DNA of 64,000 nt, taken from NCBI RefSeq assembly GCF_015624505.1, contig NZ_CP061379.1, positions 5,766,001 to 5,830,000 of the forward strand. Direction: 5' to 3'. The position numbers and the translations under genes are program-made. Shown here in pieces: positions 26,512 to 37,214 of the stretch (position 1 is the stretch's first letter; every line of letters starts with the position of its first letter). Below the pieces are notes generated by a model. The model did no database searches, was not told the DNA's origin, and saw nothing but the letters and a program-made list of their open reading frames with translations. The DNA comes from Bradyrhizobium commune. GTDB lineage: Bacteria; Pseudomonadota; Alphaproteobacteria; Rhizobiales; Xanthobacteraceae.

Positions 26512-27213
26512 ATGAATTTGCGTTTTCTGCTTTTCCCCACCCTGTTGTCGGCAGCATTGTGCGCAGCGTCTGGTGCTCAAGCGCAAACGCGCGTCGGCGA
26601 AGCCGTCCTTGTCCAGAATGAGGTCGTGCGCGTGGCTGCGACCACGACGCCGATCAATGTCGGCGACAGCATGCTGCGCGACGAGACCGTGCGCACCGGC
26701 GCCGACAGCGCAGCGCGCTTCGTCATGGCCGACAGCACCAATCTGTCGCTTGGGCCGAGCGCGACGCTGAAGCTCGACCGCACCGTCTTCAACGACGAGC
26801 ACAGCTATCGCGACGTCGCCATCCGCCTGGCCACCGGCGCATTCCGCTTCGTCACCGGGCATTCGGAGAAGACCGCTTACAGGATCACGACGCCGCTCGC
26901 GACCATCGGCGTGCGCGGCACGATCCTCGACATCCTCTCCCAGCGCGGCCGCTCCGTCGTTGTGCTTCAGGAGGGCGCGGCCAGCGTCTGCACGCTGAAC
27001 TTCCAGTGCATTCAGCTGACCCAGCCCGGCGACACCGCGATCATCACTTCGACCGTCGGCAAGGTCACGATCACCAAGACCAGCGCGCCACCCTGGACCT
27101 TTGCTGCGACCTGCACCGCCAATGCCGGGCTATGCTCCATCAACCAATATGCCGACGCTTCGCCGACCATCACGCCCGCCGTCCATGACGACGGCATGCT
27201 GTGCGGGCGCTGA
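26512..27213 (+). CDS. Secreted FecR-domain protein
   Basis: 233 residues from ATG 26512. Signal peptide MNLRFLLFPTLLSAALC to GAQA. The FecR core is visible: VGDSMLRDETVRTGADSAARFVMADSTNLSLGPSATLKLDR, then AYRITTPLATIGVRGTILDI. Unlike iron-sensing FecR there is no N-terminal inner-membrane anti-sigma part, so this is the stand-alone secreted FecR domain often paired with surface proteins. The stop overlaps the ATG of the barrel gene (TGATG), so the two are co-translated. Confidence 0.85.
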   Translation: MNLRFLLFPTLLSAALCAASGAQAQTRVGEAVLVQNEVVRVAATTTPINVGDSMLRDETVRTGADSAARFVMADSTNLSLGPSATLKLDRTVFNDEHSYRDVAIRLATGAFRFVTGHSEKTAYRITTPLATIGVRGTILDILSQRGRSVVVLQEGAASVCTLNFQCIQLTQPGDTAIITSTVGKVTITKTSAPPWTFAATCTANAGLCSINQYADASPTITPAVHDDGMLCGR

Positions 27214-28352
27214 TGACGGTGAAGCTCGATCTCAGACGCCTGGTCCTGGCCTGTGCGCTCGGCGCTGCCGCTGCGCTCGCACTGTTTGCGCTCGATGCGC
27301 GCCCGGCCGCAGCCCAGACCACTTGCGAGTCCGAATGCGGCGAGCCGACGCCCTCTCCGTCGCCGACCTATTCGCCGTCGCCAACGCCGAGTCCGTCGCC
27401 GTCGCCAAACCCCGATCCATCGCCAAGCCCATATCCGTCGTCAAGCCCGACGCCGACCGGCTCGGATTCCAGCAGCAACTCGGTCGGCGGCCTCGCCAAT
27501 CAGCGCTTCAACCAGATGATCACCAACCGGGTGCTCGGCACGGTGCTGCTCGGCGTCAACGAGCAGGTCAATTGCAGCGACTGCATCAGCGCGTTCGGCT
27601 CGGCCGGCTCGTTCTCGGCCGGTATCCACGGCCGCAAGCAGCTCACCAACAATCTGTCGCTGCTCGCGGGCATCGCCTACACGCAATACAGCGAGGGCGG
27701 CTACCACATCACCAGCGCGCCGATCGGCGCCTTCGCGCTGCGATATGACTTCACCGACTGGGGCTCGTCGCGTCCGTTCTTCGACGTCGGCACGATCCTG
27801 ACGCCCTGGGAAAAGGCGCGCTATACGCGCAGCTACAACACCAGCCTTGGACCGGTGAGCGTGACGAGCTCGACCGACGCGTCGAACTATGCGGTCTATG
27901 GCCGTGCCGGGTGGATGAGCCGCCTGTCACCGCGCGACGAGGTCGCGGCCTCCGTCGAGGTCTGGCAGCTCTGGCAGCGCGTCTCCGGCTACGCGGATAG
28001 TGCGGTGGCATTCAATCCGTTCGACGCCACCATCGCGACTGGCACTGACCGCACCAGCCTGGTCAAGATCGGCGGCCAATGGACCCATCTCTACGCCGGC
28101 AACATCGAAGCCGACATCAATGGCGGCTGGGTGCAGTCATTCGCCAGCCACAGCGGCATCGTCGCCACCGTAACCGGCGACGGCACGGTGGTGCCGACCA
28201 TGGGCAACCAGGGCTGGTTCGAATATGGCGGCCGTCTCGGTTTTCGCGTGCAGAAGGGCTGGATCGTGGACCTCTTCGCCAACGGCACGCTCGGCCCGCA
28301 GCCGGTGGGCAACACCATCCATGGCGGCGTGGGGCTGAGGATCAACTACTGA
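27213..28352 (+). CDS. Outer-membrane beta-barrel protein with Pro/Ser/Thr-rich stalk (autotransporter-barrel-like)
   Basis: 379 residues from ATG 27213 (an upstream ATG at 27201 is inside the FecR gene). After a signal peptide (residues 1-34) come two cysteines (38, 42) and a 45-residue stalk made of PSP/PTP repeats (about 44-90). From about residue 100 to the end alternating hydrophobic strands (LLAGIAYTQYSEGGY, PFFDVGTIL, LDLFANGTLGPQP) end in GLRINY, with a terminal aromatic, the pattern of an autotransporter-type barrel. No passenger domain is present. The stalk is a candidate for O-glycosylation by the neighbouring PMT protein. Confidence 0.78.
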   Translation: MTVKLDLRRLVLACALGAAAALALFALDARPAAAQTTCESECGEPTPSPSPTYSPSPTPSPSPSPNPDPSPSPYPSSSPTPTGSDSSSNSVGGLANQRFNQMITNRVLGTVLLGVNEQVNCSDCISAFGSAGSFSAGIHGRKQLTNNLSLLAGIAYTQYSEGGYHITSAPIGAFALRYDFTDWGSSRPFFDVGTILTPWEKARYTRSYNTSLGPVSVTSSTDASNYAVYGRAGWMSRLSPRDEVAASVEVWQLWQRVSGYADSAVAFNPFDATIATGTDRTSLVKIGGQWTHLYAGNIEADINGGWVQSFASHSGIVATVTGDGTVVPTMGNQGWFEYGGRLGFRVQKGWIVDLFANGTLGPQPVGNTIHGGVGLRINY

Positions 28353-28368
28353 GATCCTCGCACGGTCT

Positions 28369-28461
28369 CGTAGGGTGGGCAAAGCGGAAGCGTGCCCACC
28401 TTCTCTCTCGGCCGGGGACGGATGGTGGGCACGGCGCAAGCGCGCCTTTGCCCACCCTACG
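28369..28461. repeat. Palindromic repeat (CGTAGGGTGGGCAAAG type)
   Basis: CGTAGGGTGGGCAAAG (28369-28384) pairs exactly with CTTTGCCCACCCTACG (28446-28461). A nested pair GCGTGCCCACC/GGTGGGCACGG lies at 28390-28400 and 28424-28434. It ends eleven bases before the stop of the VOC gene and may serve as the joint 3' end of two convergent genes. Confidence 0.88.
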
Positions 28462-28471
28462 GCATCTCGCG

Positions 28472-28960
28472 TCACGCCGCCGACCTGCCCTCGAACGCGC
28501 GCCGCAAGACGTCCACGTCCAGCTTCACCATCTTCATCATGGCCTGCATCGCGCGCGCGGCCGCGGCCTTGTCGGGGCTGGTCAGGAAGTCGAACATCAC
28601 CTTCGGAACCACCTGCCAGGACACGCCGTAACGGTCGTAGATCCAGCCGCATTGCTGCTCCTTGCCGCCATGGGCGAGAATTGCACTCCACACGCTGTCG
28701 ACCTGGGCCTGATCGTCGCAATGAATCATCAGCGAGAACGCGTGGGTGTAGTCCACCTTCATCCCGCCATTGAGCGCGACCAGGGGCTGCCCGGCCACCG
28801 TGAACTCGACGACCACCACGGAGCCCTCCTTGCCGGACGGACCGTCCGAGACGTTGTGCTGGACGTGCGTGATCTCTGAATCCGGCACTAGCGAGACGTA
28901 GAATTTTGCGGCTTCCTCGGCGTCGCCGTTGAACCACATGCAGGGCACGACCTTGGACAT
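28472..28960 (-). CDS. VOC-superfamily PhnB-like protein
   Basis: 162 residues from ATG 28960 with GGAGGAGC upstream. CMWFNGDAEEAAKFYVSLVPDSEI and the later GWIYDRYGVSWQVVPKVM match the 3-demethylubiquinone-methyltransferase-like/PhnB branch of the VOC fold. The C-terminal helix (AARAMQAMMKMVKLDVDVLRRAF) is typical of this branch. Members are metal-binding lyase/isomerase-like proteins mostly of unknown substrate. The gene lies 38 bases after the next VOC gene on the same strand, so the two probably form an operon. Confidence 0.85.
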   Translation of the reverse strand: MSKVVPCMWFNGDAEEAAKFYVSLVPDSEITHVQHNVSDGPSGKEGSVVVVEFTVAGQPLVALNGGMKVDYTHAFSLMIHCDDQAQVDSVWSAILAHGGKEQQCGWIYDRYGVSWQVVPKVMFDFLTSPDKAAAARAMQAMMKMVKLDVDVLRRAFEGRSAA

Positions 28961-28998
28961 TGTGAATGCTCCTCCTTGGCTTTTCGTAGTGGTTTCGA

Positions 28999-29427
28999 TC
29001 AGGCGTTCGCCATGGCGGGCTGCGTCGGGGCCGCCGCGAGGTCCATCCAGTTCACACCCCACATATGACCATCAGGATCCTCGAAGCTGCGGCCGTACAT
29101 GAAGCTGTATTCGTCTTTCGGACTGGGATCGGCTATCCCGCCCGCTGCTTCGGCTTTGCCGACGATGTCGTCGACCTCGTCGCGGCTGTTGGCGGACAGA
29201 CAGAGCAGTACCTGGTTCGAGGTCTTGGCATCCGCGATGGGCTTAGGCGTGAACTGGCGGAATTTGTCGTGGGTCAACAGCATGGCGAAAATGGTCTCGG
29301 AGAAGACCATGCAGCTCGCCGTATCGTCGCTGAATTGCGGGTTCCTGACCGCGCCAACCGCCTCATAAAAGGCCGTGGCGCGCTTGAGGTCGGTCACCGG
29401 CAGATTGACGAAAATCATCCTGGGCAT
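28999..29427 (-). CDS. VOC/glyoxalase-family protein
   Basis: 142 residues from ATG 29427, preceded by GGAGCTTCCG. It starts RMIFVNLPVTDLKRATAFYEAVGA and ends with EDPDGHMWGVNWMDL, the metal-binding E/H ends of the paired beta-alpha-beta-beta-beta modules. The family covers glyoxalase, fosfomycin-resistance and dioxygenase members; this one is of the YaeR/lactoylglutathione-like group without known substrate. Probable operon with the PhnB-like gene downstream. Confidence 0.85.
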   Translation of the reverse strand: MPRMIFVNLPVTDLKRATAFYEAVGAVRNPQFSDDTASCMVFSETIFAMLLTHDKFRQFTPKPIADAKTSNQVLLCLSANSRDEVDDIVGKAEAAGGIADPSPKDEYSFMYGRSFEDPDGHMWGVNWMDLAAAPTQPAMANA

Positions 29428-29546
29428 CGGAAGCTCCTTGGGAGGGGTTCCGCCCAAGGACGGATCGCCCGGCGGCCATCCGACACGGCTTCCAAATTTT
29501 TTGACCCGGGCCTGCGTAGTTCTGCCGCAGGCCCCCTCGTCAGGTC

Positions 29547-30059
29547 TTACTTCTTCTCGTTCGGGTCCCGGTGCACGGGATCGATCCACAGCACGGTCTC
29601 GGGCTTCTCGACCGGCTCGATGTCGAGGTTGATCGCAACCGCCTCGCCATCGCTGCGCACCAGCACGCATTCCAGCACCTCGTCGCGGCTGGCGTTGATT
29701 TCCTGGTGTGGCACGTAAGGCGGCACGAAGATGAAATCGCCGGGGCCGGCCTCGGCGGTGAATTGCAGGCTCTCGCCCCAGCGCATCCGCGCCTTGCCTT
29801 TCACCACATAGATGACGCTTTCGAGATGACCATGGTGATGCGCGCCGGTCTTGGCGTCGGGCTTGATGCTGACCGTGCCCGCCCACAATTTCTGCGCACC
29901 GACGCGGGCGAAATTGATCGCGGCTGCGCGGTCCATGCCGGCCGTCGACGGCACGTTCTTGTCAAGCTGGTTACCGGGAATGACGCGCACGCCGTCATGT
30001 TTCCAGCGATCGTCAGGATCGTGGTCATGGTGGGAATGCGAATGGTCATGGCCGGTCAT
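29547..30059 (-). CDS. Cupin-domain protein with His-rich N-terminus
   Basis: 170 residues. The first ~16 residues are [15 protein letters not shown], a metal-binding tail. Cupin motif 1 appears as [25 protein letters not shown] and motif 2 as [18 protein letters not shown], with the usual His/Glu metal ligands. Single-domain cupins of this type can be isomerases, dioxygenases or sensors. The His-rich tail suggests Ni, Zn or Fe supply. A hairpin at 29508-29534 lies downstream without a U-run. Confidence 0.8.
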   Translation of the reverse strand: MTGHDHSHSHHDHDPDDRWKHDGVRVIPGNQLDKNVPSTAGMDRAAAINFARVGAQKLWAGTVSIKPDAKTGAHHHGHLESVIYVVKGKARMRWGESLQFTAEAGPGDFIFVPPYVPHQEINASRDEVLECVLVRSDGEAVAINLDIEPVEKPETVLWIDPVHRDPNEKK

Positions 30060-30186
30060 GGGATTTTCTTTCTATTGGTTCCGTGCGGGCGAAACTAACC
30101 AAAGCCGCGACGTCAAGCCATACCAAAATAGGAACTCTCGTAGACGTCAAATGTTGTCCCGGCGAGCAAACTGGAAGGAGAGTTTC

Positions 30187-30405
30187 ATGGGTAGCACGAG
30201 CGACAAGATCAAGGGCACCGCCAACGAAGCGATCGGCAAGGCCAAACAGGGCATCGGTGAAGCCACCGGTTCCGAGCGCTTGCAGGGCGAAGGCGCGGTC
30301 CAGGAGGTGAAGGGCAAGGGCCAGAAGGCCATGGGCGACGCCAAGGACACCGCGAAGGAAGCGATCGATCGCGCTGCTGCGGCCGCACGTCGCGCGGCGG
30401 AGTAG
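30187..30405 (+). CDS. CsbD-family stress protein
   Basis: 72 residues from ATG 30187 with AAGGAGAG before it. The repeat-like [21 protein letters not shown] and [18 protein letters not shown] are the CsbD signature, a small hydrophilic protein induced by general stress or desiccation in many bacteria. Lys/Ala/Gly-rich and probably disordered. A bidirectional hairpin terminator follows immediately. Confidence 0.92.
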   Translation: MGSTSDKIKGTANEAIGKAKQGIGEATGSERLQGEGAVQEVKGKGQKAMGDAKDTAKEAIDRAAAAARRAAE

Positions 30406-30423
30406 CGCGTACCGTGAGAATCG

Positions 30424-30452
30424 AAAAGACCGGCCTTTCGGCCGGTCTTTTT
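30424..30452. terminator. Bidirectional terminator between csbD-like and FKBP genes
   Basis: AAAAGACCGGCC (30424-30435) and GGCCGGTCTTTT (30440-30451) pair over twelve bases around a four-base loop, with T-runs on both strands. It serves the two convergent genes. Confidence 0.92.
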
Positions 30453-30462
30453 GTTCGTGCGT

Positions 30463-30924
30463 TTATTTCACCGCGAGCAATTCGACGTCGAACATCAGCG
30501 TCGCGTTCGGCGGGATCACGCCGCCGGCGCCGCGCGCGCCGTAGCCGAGCTGCGGCGGGATGATCAGCGTGCGCTTGCCGCCAACCTTCATCGAGGCAAC
30601 GCCTTCGTCCCAGCCGGCGATGACGCGGCCCTTGCCGATCGGAAACTCGAACGGCTCGTTGCGATCAACCGACGAGTCGAATTTCTTGCCCTTCTGGCCG
30701 TTCTCGTAGAGCCAACCGGTGTAGTGCATCACGCAGATCTGGCCTGCCTTGGGCGAGGCACCGGTGCCGACGACGCTGTCGATTACTTGCAAGCCTGTAG
30801 CTGTGGTCATGGTCTTTCCTGCGGTCTGGGCCGAGGCCGTGGTGGAAACGAAGCCGGGCACGCCGCCGATCGCGGTGATCGCGAGGGCCGACGTGATGGC
30901 GAGGAGTGCGCGCTGAAAACGCAT
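30463..30924 (-). CDS. Periplasmic FKBP-type peptidyl-prolyl cis-trans isomerase
   Basis: 153 residues. Signal peptide [19 protein letters not shown] ends near TTASAQT. The FKBP core is complete: [56 protein letters not shown] and [24 protein letters not shown]. The active-site Tyr, Phe and Asp positions are visible. It assists folding of exported proteins. It stands alone on the minus strand. Confidence 0.92.
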   Translation of the reverse strand: MRFQRALLAITSALAITAIGGVPGFVSTTASAQTAGKTMTTATGLQVIDSVVGTGASPKAGQICVMHYTGWLYENGQKGKKFDSSVDRNEPFEFPIGKGRVIAGWDEGVASMKVGGKRTLIIPPQLGYGARGAGGVIPPNATLMFDVELLAVK

Positions 30925-31010
30925 TAGACACCTTCCGTTTGAGGCGGGAGGTGTCTAGCGCAACAAGGATAACGTTTCCAGCCGTAACGTTTGCAGATCT
31001 GGCGCCTCGC

Positions 31011-32597
31011 TCAGTAGCCGAGCGCGCAGCCGTCCTTGCGCGGATCAGAACCCCCGGTGAGCGTACCCTTGTCCCAATCGATCCAGATCGCCTGGGCACC
31101 GCCGAGCGGGCCGACCACGTTGGTGGTCTTGTGGCCGAGCTTCTTCAGGCCCTCGACAATCTCGGCCGGGACGCTGTCCTCGAGCTGATACTGGCCCTCG
31201 TAGTGCAGGCCGCGCGGCATGTCGATCGCCTCCTGCACGTCGCAGCCATAGTCGAGGACGTTGGTGAGGAGATGGGTCTGGCCGGTCGGCTGGTACTGGC
31301 CACCCATCACCGCAAACGACATCGTCGAGCGGCCGCCCTTGGTGAGCAGGCCCGGCATGATCGTGTGGAGCGGACGCTTGCCACCCTCGATGCAATTGGG
31401 ATGACCCGGCTGAATGCGGAAGCCGCCGGCGCGGTTCTGGAACAGCACACCGGTCTTGTTCGACACGATTGCCGAGCCGAAGGAATGCGCGACCGAATTG
31501 ATGAACGAGCAGACATTACGGTCCTTGTCGACCACCGTGATGTAGATGGTCGAGGGATTCATCGGCGGCGCGACGTTGGGCAGGTCGAGCATGCCGTCCA
31601 TGCGGATCTTGCTGATATACTGGTCGGCAAAGCCCTTCGCGAGCATCTCGGCGACGTTGATCTTCATGTGAGCGGGATCGGCCACATGCATCTCGCGATT
31701 CATATAGGCGATGCGCGCTGCCTCCGCCTCGAGATGGAAGCGCTCGACGCTGACGGGCGCGTATTTGGTCAGGTCGAAGCGCGACAGGATGTTAAGCATC
31801 AACAGCGCAGTCACGCCCGGGCCGTTCGGCGGGCACTGCCAGACGTCGTAGCCCTTGTACATGGTGCCGATCGGCGTCGTCGTTTCGGTGGTGTGTGCGG
31901 CGAAGTCGTCGAGCGTGTGCAGTCCGCCGATGCCGCGCAGGGTCTCGACCATGTCTTCCGCGACCGCGCCCTTGTAGAATGCGTCACGGCCGTCCTTGGC
32001 GATCACGCGCAGCGTCTTGCCGAGCTCGGGCTGGCGGATGACGTCACCGGCGACCGGCGGCTTGCCGCCCGGCAGCAGGTAGCGCACGGTGTTGGTGCCG
32101 CTCTTCAGCTTCTCGAACTGGTTCTTCCAGTCGAACGCGATGCGGGGCGCGACGACATAGCCCTCCTCGGCCGCCTTGATCGCGGGCTGGAGCAGCCGGT
32201 CGAAGCCGAACTTGCCGTGATCGCGCAGAACGGTCGCAAAGGCGTCGATCACACCGGGGATCGAGACCGCATGCGCCGAGGTCAGCGGCACGGAATTGAT
32301 CTTGCGTTCGAGATACCAGTCGGCGTTGGCGGCCTTGGGCGCCCGGCCGGAGCCGTTATAGGCTGTGATCTTGCCTTCGCCGCGCGGCTGGATCAGCGCA
32401 AAGCAGTCGCCGCCGATGCCGGTCGATTGCGGCTCGATCACGCTGAGCACGGCAGAGCCCGCGACCGCCGCGTCCACCGCCGTGCCGCCCTCGCGCAGCA
32501 CCTCGATCGCGGCCAGCGAGGCCTGCGGATGCGAGGTCGCGACCATCGCGTTGGTGGCGTGGACCGTGGACCTGCCGGGGAAGTGGAAGTTTCGCAT
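31011..32597 (-). CDS. Gamma-glutamyltransferase family protein
   Basis: 528 residues from ATG 32597. MVATSHPQASLAAIEVLREGGTAVDAAVAGSAVLSVIEPQSTGIGGDCF is the family N-terminal signature. The self-cleavage Thr is in PSTIYITVVDKDRN, and the glutamate-binding SFGSAIVSNKTGVLFQNRAGGF follows. No signal peptide is seen, so it may be cytoplasmic, as in many rhizobial members that hydrolyse other gamma-glutamyl or acyl compounds. It stands alone. Confidence 0.88.
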   Translation of the reverse strand: MRNFHFPGRSTVHATNAMVATSHPQASLAAIEVLREGGTAVDAAVAGSAVLSVIEPQSTGIGGDCFALIQPRGEGKITAYNGSGRAPKAANADWYLERKINSVPLTSAHAVSIPGVIDAFATVLRDHGKFGFDRLLQPAIKAAEEGYVVAPRIAFDWKNQFEKLKSGTNTVRYLLPGGKPPVAGDVIRQPELGKTLRVIAKDGRDAFYKGAVAEDMVETLRGIGGLHTLDDFAAHTTETTTPIGTMYKGYDVWQCPPNGPGVTALLMLNILSRFDLTKYAPVSVERFHLEAEAARIAYMNREMHVADPAHMKINVAEMLAKGFADQYISKIRMDGMLDLPNVAPPMNPSTIYITVVDKDRNVCSFINSVAHSFGSAIVSNKTGVLFQNRAGGFRIQPGHPNCIEGGKRPLHTIMPGLLTKGGRSTMSFAVMGGQYQPTGQTHLLTNVLDYGCDVQEAIDMPRGLHYEGQYQLEDSVPAEIVEGLKKLGHKTTNVVGPLGGAQAIWIDWDKGTLTGGSDPRKDGCALGY

Positions 32598-32794
32598 CGA
32601 ATTCTGCTCTCTTGAAGCCCTCTTGGGCCGTGGGCGCCGTCTCGGAAAAACCGGGCCTACATGACACATTCCGGCCGGTCCGGGCAATCCTGGCATACCA
32701 GAGAAATGGCTGCCATCCGCTGAGGGTATAGACGGTCATTAACCTTCGCCTCTGCGGGTTTTCTGGGCGCCGGCCGCCTGCTAAACGAGCCGGC

Positions 32795-33562
32795 ATGACT
32801 TACAAGGTTTGCGCCTTCTACCAATTCGCCGCCCTGCCCGATTACCGCGAGCTGCGCGAGCCGCTACGGGCATTCTGCGCCGGCCTTTCGCTGAAGGGCA
32901 GCGTGCTGCTGGCCGCGGAAGGCATCAACGGCACGATTGCCGGCGCACCGGAGGCGATCGACGCCTTCGCCCATGAGCTCGCCCAGGCCGGCCTGTTCGG
33001 CGGCAGGCTGAACAATCTCGAATTGAAGTTCTCGACCGCCGAGGCGATGCCATTCGGCCGGCTCAAGGTGCGGCTGAAAAAGGAGATCGTCTCGCTTGGC
33101 GACGCTGCCGCCGATCCGACGCGGCAGGTCGGCACCTATGTCGAGGCCGCCGAATGGAATGCACTGATCTCGGCGCCCGACACGCTGGTGCTCGACACCC
33201 GCAACGCCTTCGAGGTCGCGATGGGCACGTTCGAGGGCGCGGTCGATCCCGCCATCAAGAGCTTCGGCCAGTTCAAGGATTTTGCCGCCGAGAAGCTCGA
33301 TCCGGCGAAGCACCGCAAGATCGCGATGTTCTGCACCGGCGGCATCCGCTGCGAGAAGGCGAGCGCGCATCTGCTCGCGCGCGGCTTTGCCGAGGTCTAT
33401 CACCTCAAGGGTGGCATCTTGAAATATCTGGAAGAGGTGCCGAAGGCGCAGAGCCGCTGGCGCGGCGAATGCTTTGTGTTCGACGAGCGCGTCGCGCTCG
33501 GGCATGGCTTGCGCGAACGGGCCCTACGTCAACAAGAATTGGACGCCGCACGTGACGAATGA
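32795..33562 (+). CDS. trhO: tRNA uridine(34) hydroxylase (rhodanese-like, UPF0176)
   Basis: 255 residues. It combines an N-terminal acylphosphatase-like domain (LKGSVLLAAEGINGTIAG) with a rhodanese domain that starts VGTYVEAAEWNALISAPDTLVLDTRNAFE. The catalytic loop is MFCTGGIRCEKASAHLL. TrhO uses it to form 5-hydroxyuridine at tRNA position 34 with O2. The last 11 bases overlap the GTG start of slyX. Confidence 0.92.
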   Translation: MTYKVCAFYQFAALPDYRELREPLRAFCAGLSLKGSVLLAAEGINGTIAGAPEAIDAFAHELAQAGLFGGRLNNLELKFSTAEAMPFGRLKVRLKKEIVSLGDAAADPTRQVGTYVEAAEWNALISAPDTLVLDTRNAFEVAMGTFEGAVDPAIKSFGQFKDFAAEKLDPAKHRKIAMFCTGGIRCEKASAHLLARGFAEVYHLKGGILKYLEEVPKAQSRWRGECFVFDERVALGHGLRERALRQQELDAARDE

Positions 33563-33770
33563 GATCAAGACGCTGATCGAACGCATCGACACGCTGGAGA
33601 CGCGCCTCGCCTATCAGGACGACACCATCGAGACGCTGAACCAGACCATCACTGCGCAGTGGAAGCAGATCGACGTGCTGACGCGGCAGCTCGCGCGGCT
33701 GAACGAACGGCTTCAGGAGGCCGAGGCGAACGCGCCGGGCCACGCCAACGAACGCCCGCCACATTATTGA
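33552..33770 (+). CDS. slyX: SlyX-family small coiled-coil protein
   Basis: 72 residues from GTG 33552, which overlaps the trhO end by 11 bases in another frame. The sequence is one long coiled coil, IKTLIERIDTLETRLAYQDDTIETLNQTI, with the SlyX pattern and the closing RPPHY (family ends PPHY). SlyX proteins are small cytoplasmic coiled coils of unknown function. Longer in-frame starts lie inside trhO and are unlikely. Confidence 0.9.
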   Translation: MTNEIKTLIERIDTLETRLAYQDDTIETLNQTITAQWKQIDVLTRQLARLNERLQEAEANAPGHANERPPHY

Positions 33771-33776
33771 GCGGGA

Positions 33777-35681
33777 TTACTGCCCGGACGCCCTGGCCAG
33801 CAGGGTCGTGACCTCGCCCGACATCATCAGGCGGTCACGGCCGGCGTCCTTCGCGGCGTAGAGTGCACGGTCGGCGGCCTCCACCAGCGATCCTGCGCCC
33901 GCCGTGCGCTCGAAGGTCGGCCGGCAGGCCGCGCCGCCGATCGAGACGGTGACACAGGCCGCCGCCGGACTGGAAGCATGAACGAGACCTGCATCGTGGA
34001 TGGCGCTGCGGATCCGCTCGCCGATCCGGGCGCAGCCGGCGGCATCGGTGTTCGGCAGCAGCATGGCGAATTCCTCGCCGCCGTAGCGGGCCGCGAGGTC
34101 GCCGACACGCTGCATCTCGGCCGCGATGATCTTGGCGACCACGCGCAGGCAGGCGTCGCCGGCGGGATGGCCGTATTCGTCGTTGTAGGCCTTGAAGTGA
34201 TCGACGTCGATCATCAACAGGCCGAGGCTGGAGCGATCGCGATAGGCGCGCGCCCATTCCTCGTTCAGCCGCTCGTCGAAGCGGCGGCGGTTGGCAAGCG
34301 TGGTCAGGCTGTCCTCGATCGCGAGCGTCTCGAGCCTGGTCTCCAGCTGCTTCTGCTCGGTGATGTCGCGCGAGATCGCGACCACGCCGTCGACGCTGCC
34401 ATTGTCCTTGCGCGTCACCCGCATGGTCGATTCGAGCCAGACCTCGCCATTCTGCCGGTGCGTGTTGCGATAGGTCACGCGGGCTTCGTCCTTCTCGCCA
34501 CGCTTCATGGCATCGACGATGGCCTGGACCTGCGACACGTCCTCAGGATGGATGCCGGCGAGCGCGTTCGTGCCGATCAGCTGGTTGGCGCGCCAGCCGA
34601 CCACGCGGTTCGACGACGGCGAGACGTAGCGCAGCCGCTCGTCCAGCCCGATGCGGGTGACCATGTCGCTGGAGCCTTCCGCGAGCAGGCGGAAATGCGC
34701 CTCCTTCTCGACCAGGGCGGCGGCCATGCGCTGGCCGCGCTGCAACTGCCGCACCAGCACCGCGCCGATGATCGCGATCAGCATCACCAGCGCGAGCACG
34801 TAGAGCATGCGGGAGATCGCGGCGGCGCGCCACGGCGCGAGCAGCTCTTCCTTGTCCACGGTGGCGAGCAGGACGAGCGGATAGTGGCCGGAGCGCTTGA
34901 AGAAGCTGACGCGCTCAGCGCCGTCCAGCGGCGACTTGAAATGATAGGCGCCGCTCGGCCGCTGCAGGCTGGGGTCGCGGAACAGCGGCGTGTCGGCGAC
35001 GCTGCGGCCGACGAATTTCTCGTTGCTCGGGTTGCGCGCGATGATCAGGCCGTCGCCGTACATCAGCGTCACCGAGCTGTTACGGCCGATCTCGAACTGC
35101 TCGTAGAAATGCGAGAGATATTTCGAGCCGATCGCCGCGAGCACCACGCCGCCAAAGCTGCCGTCCGGCTTGTTGAAGCGGCGCGACAGGGTGACGACCC
35201 ATTCGCCGTCCAACAGGCTCTTCACGGGGTGGCCGACAAAGGCCTCGCGCTTCGGCGAGAGCTGGTGGTAACGGAAGAACGCATCGTCACTGAGCGTCGA
35301 GGCGATGGTGCCGGGCGCGGTCAGCCAGTTGCCCTGATCGTCGATGATGGCGAGGCTGTGGACGCGCTCCATCGCCTTCTTGCGCGCCTCCAGCAGGTTC
35401 TTCAGCTTGGCGATCGTGGTGGGATCGGCGCCGTCCATCTCCAGCCGGCTGACGACGCCGACGACGCCGGAATCCAGCAGATCGAGGCTGTCCTCGGCAT
35501 GCTGCGTCAGCGAACGGGCGACGTTCGCCATCTCGGTCTCGGCGCCTCTCAGCACGGTCTGGCGTGCCGACCATTCACTCCAGCCGCTGATGCCGAGGAT
35601 TGCCACGCAGGCGAGCACGACGAACGCCGCCGCGCGCAGCGGCAGGCGGCTCCATCCGGCTCTCTGTGAGGCGACGTTCAT
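33777..35681 (-). CDS. Membrane sensor diguanylate cyclase (Cache-PAS-GGDEF)
   Basis: 634 residues. TM1 at about 17-35 and TM2 at about 290-312 flank a double-Cache-like periplasmic sensor. PAS follows (LVRQLQ... to VAISRDITEQKQLE, ~325-445) and then GGDEF (~455-620). The active site is RYGGEEFAMLLP. The inhibitory I-site RVGD lies five residues before it, so product inhibition by c-di-GMP is likely. It synthesises c-di-GMP in response to an extracellular cue. No partner gene is adjacent. Confidence 0.92.
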   Translation of the reverse strand: MNVASQRAGWSRLPLRAAAFVVLACVAILGISGWSEWSARQTVLRGAETEMANVARSLTQHAEDSLDLLDSGVVGVVSRLEMDGADPTTIAKLKNLLEARKKAMERVHSLAIIDDQGNWLTAPGTIASTLSDDAFFRYHQLSPKREAFVGHPVKSLLDGEWVVTLSRRFNKPDGSFGGVVLAAIGSKYLSHFYEQFEIGRNSSVTLMYGDGLIIARNPSNEKFVGRSVADTPLFRDPSLQRPSGAYHFKSPLDGAERVSFFKRSGHYPLVLLATVDKEELLAPWRAAAISRMLYVLALVMLIAIIGAVLVRQLQRGQRMAAALVEKEAHFRLLAEGSSDMVTRIGLDERLRYVSPSSNRVVGWRANQLIGTNALAGIHPEDVSQVQAIVDAMKRGEKDEARVTYRNTHRQNGEVWLESTMRVTRKDNGSVDGVVAISRDITEQKQLETRLETLAIEDSLTTLANRRRFDERLNEEWARAYRDRSSLGLLMIDVDHFKAYNDEYGHPAGDACLRVVAKIIAAEMQRVGDLAARYGGEEFAMLLPNTDAAGCARIGERIRSAIHDAGLVHASSPAAACVTVSIGGAACRPTFERTAGAGSLVEAADRALYAAKDAGRDRLMMSGEVTTLLARASGQ

Positions 35682-35854
35682 GCGGCAAAATTCTCCGATC
35701 GGGGGAACTTCTGCCGCTTCTGTTATTGAACCCTGAAACGCTTGCCGACATTCGCCGGCATATGCGGGGGTTCCCGTACTCCTACGGACAGTAGCCTCGG
35801 CGGATCGCTAACAATGCGTTATCGAACCTGTCGGAAACCGGCGAGCCCTGAGCC

Positions 35855-37214
<1,360 letters not shown>

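Noticed and set aside
29508..29534. GGGCCTGCG...CGCAGGCCC hairpin after the cupin gene as a terminator
   Set aside because: No T-run on the transcribed strand; role unclear.
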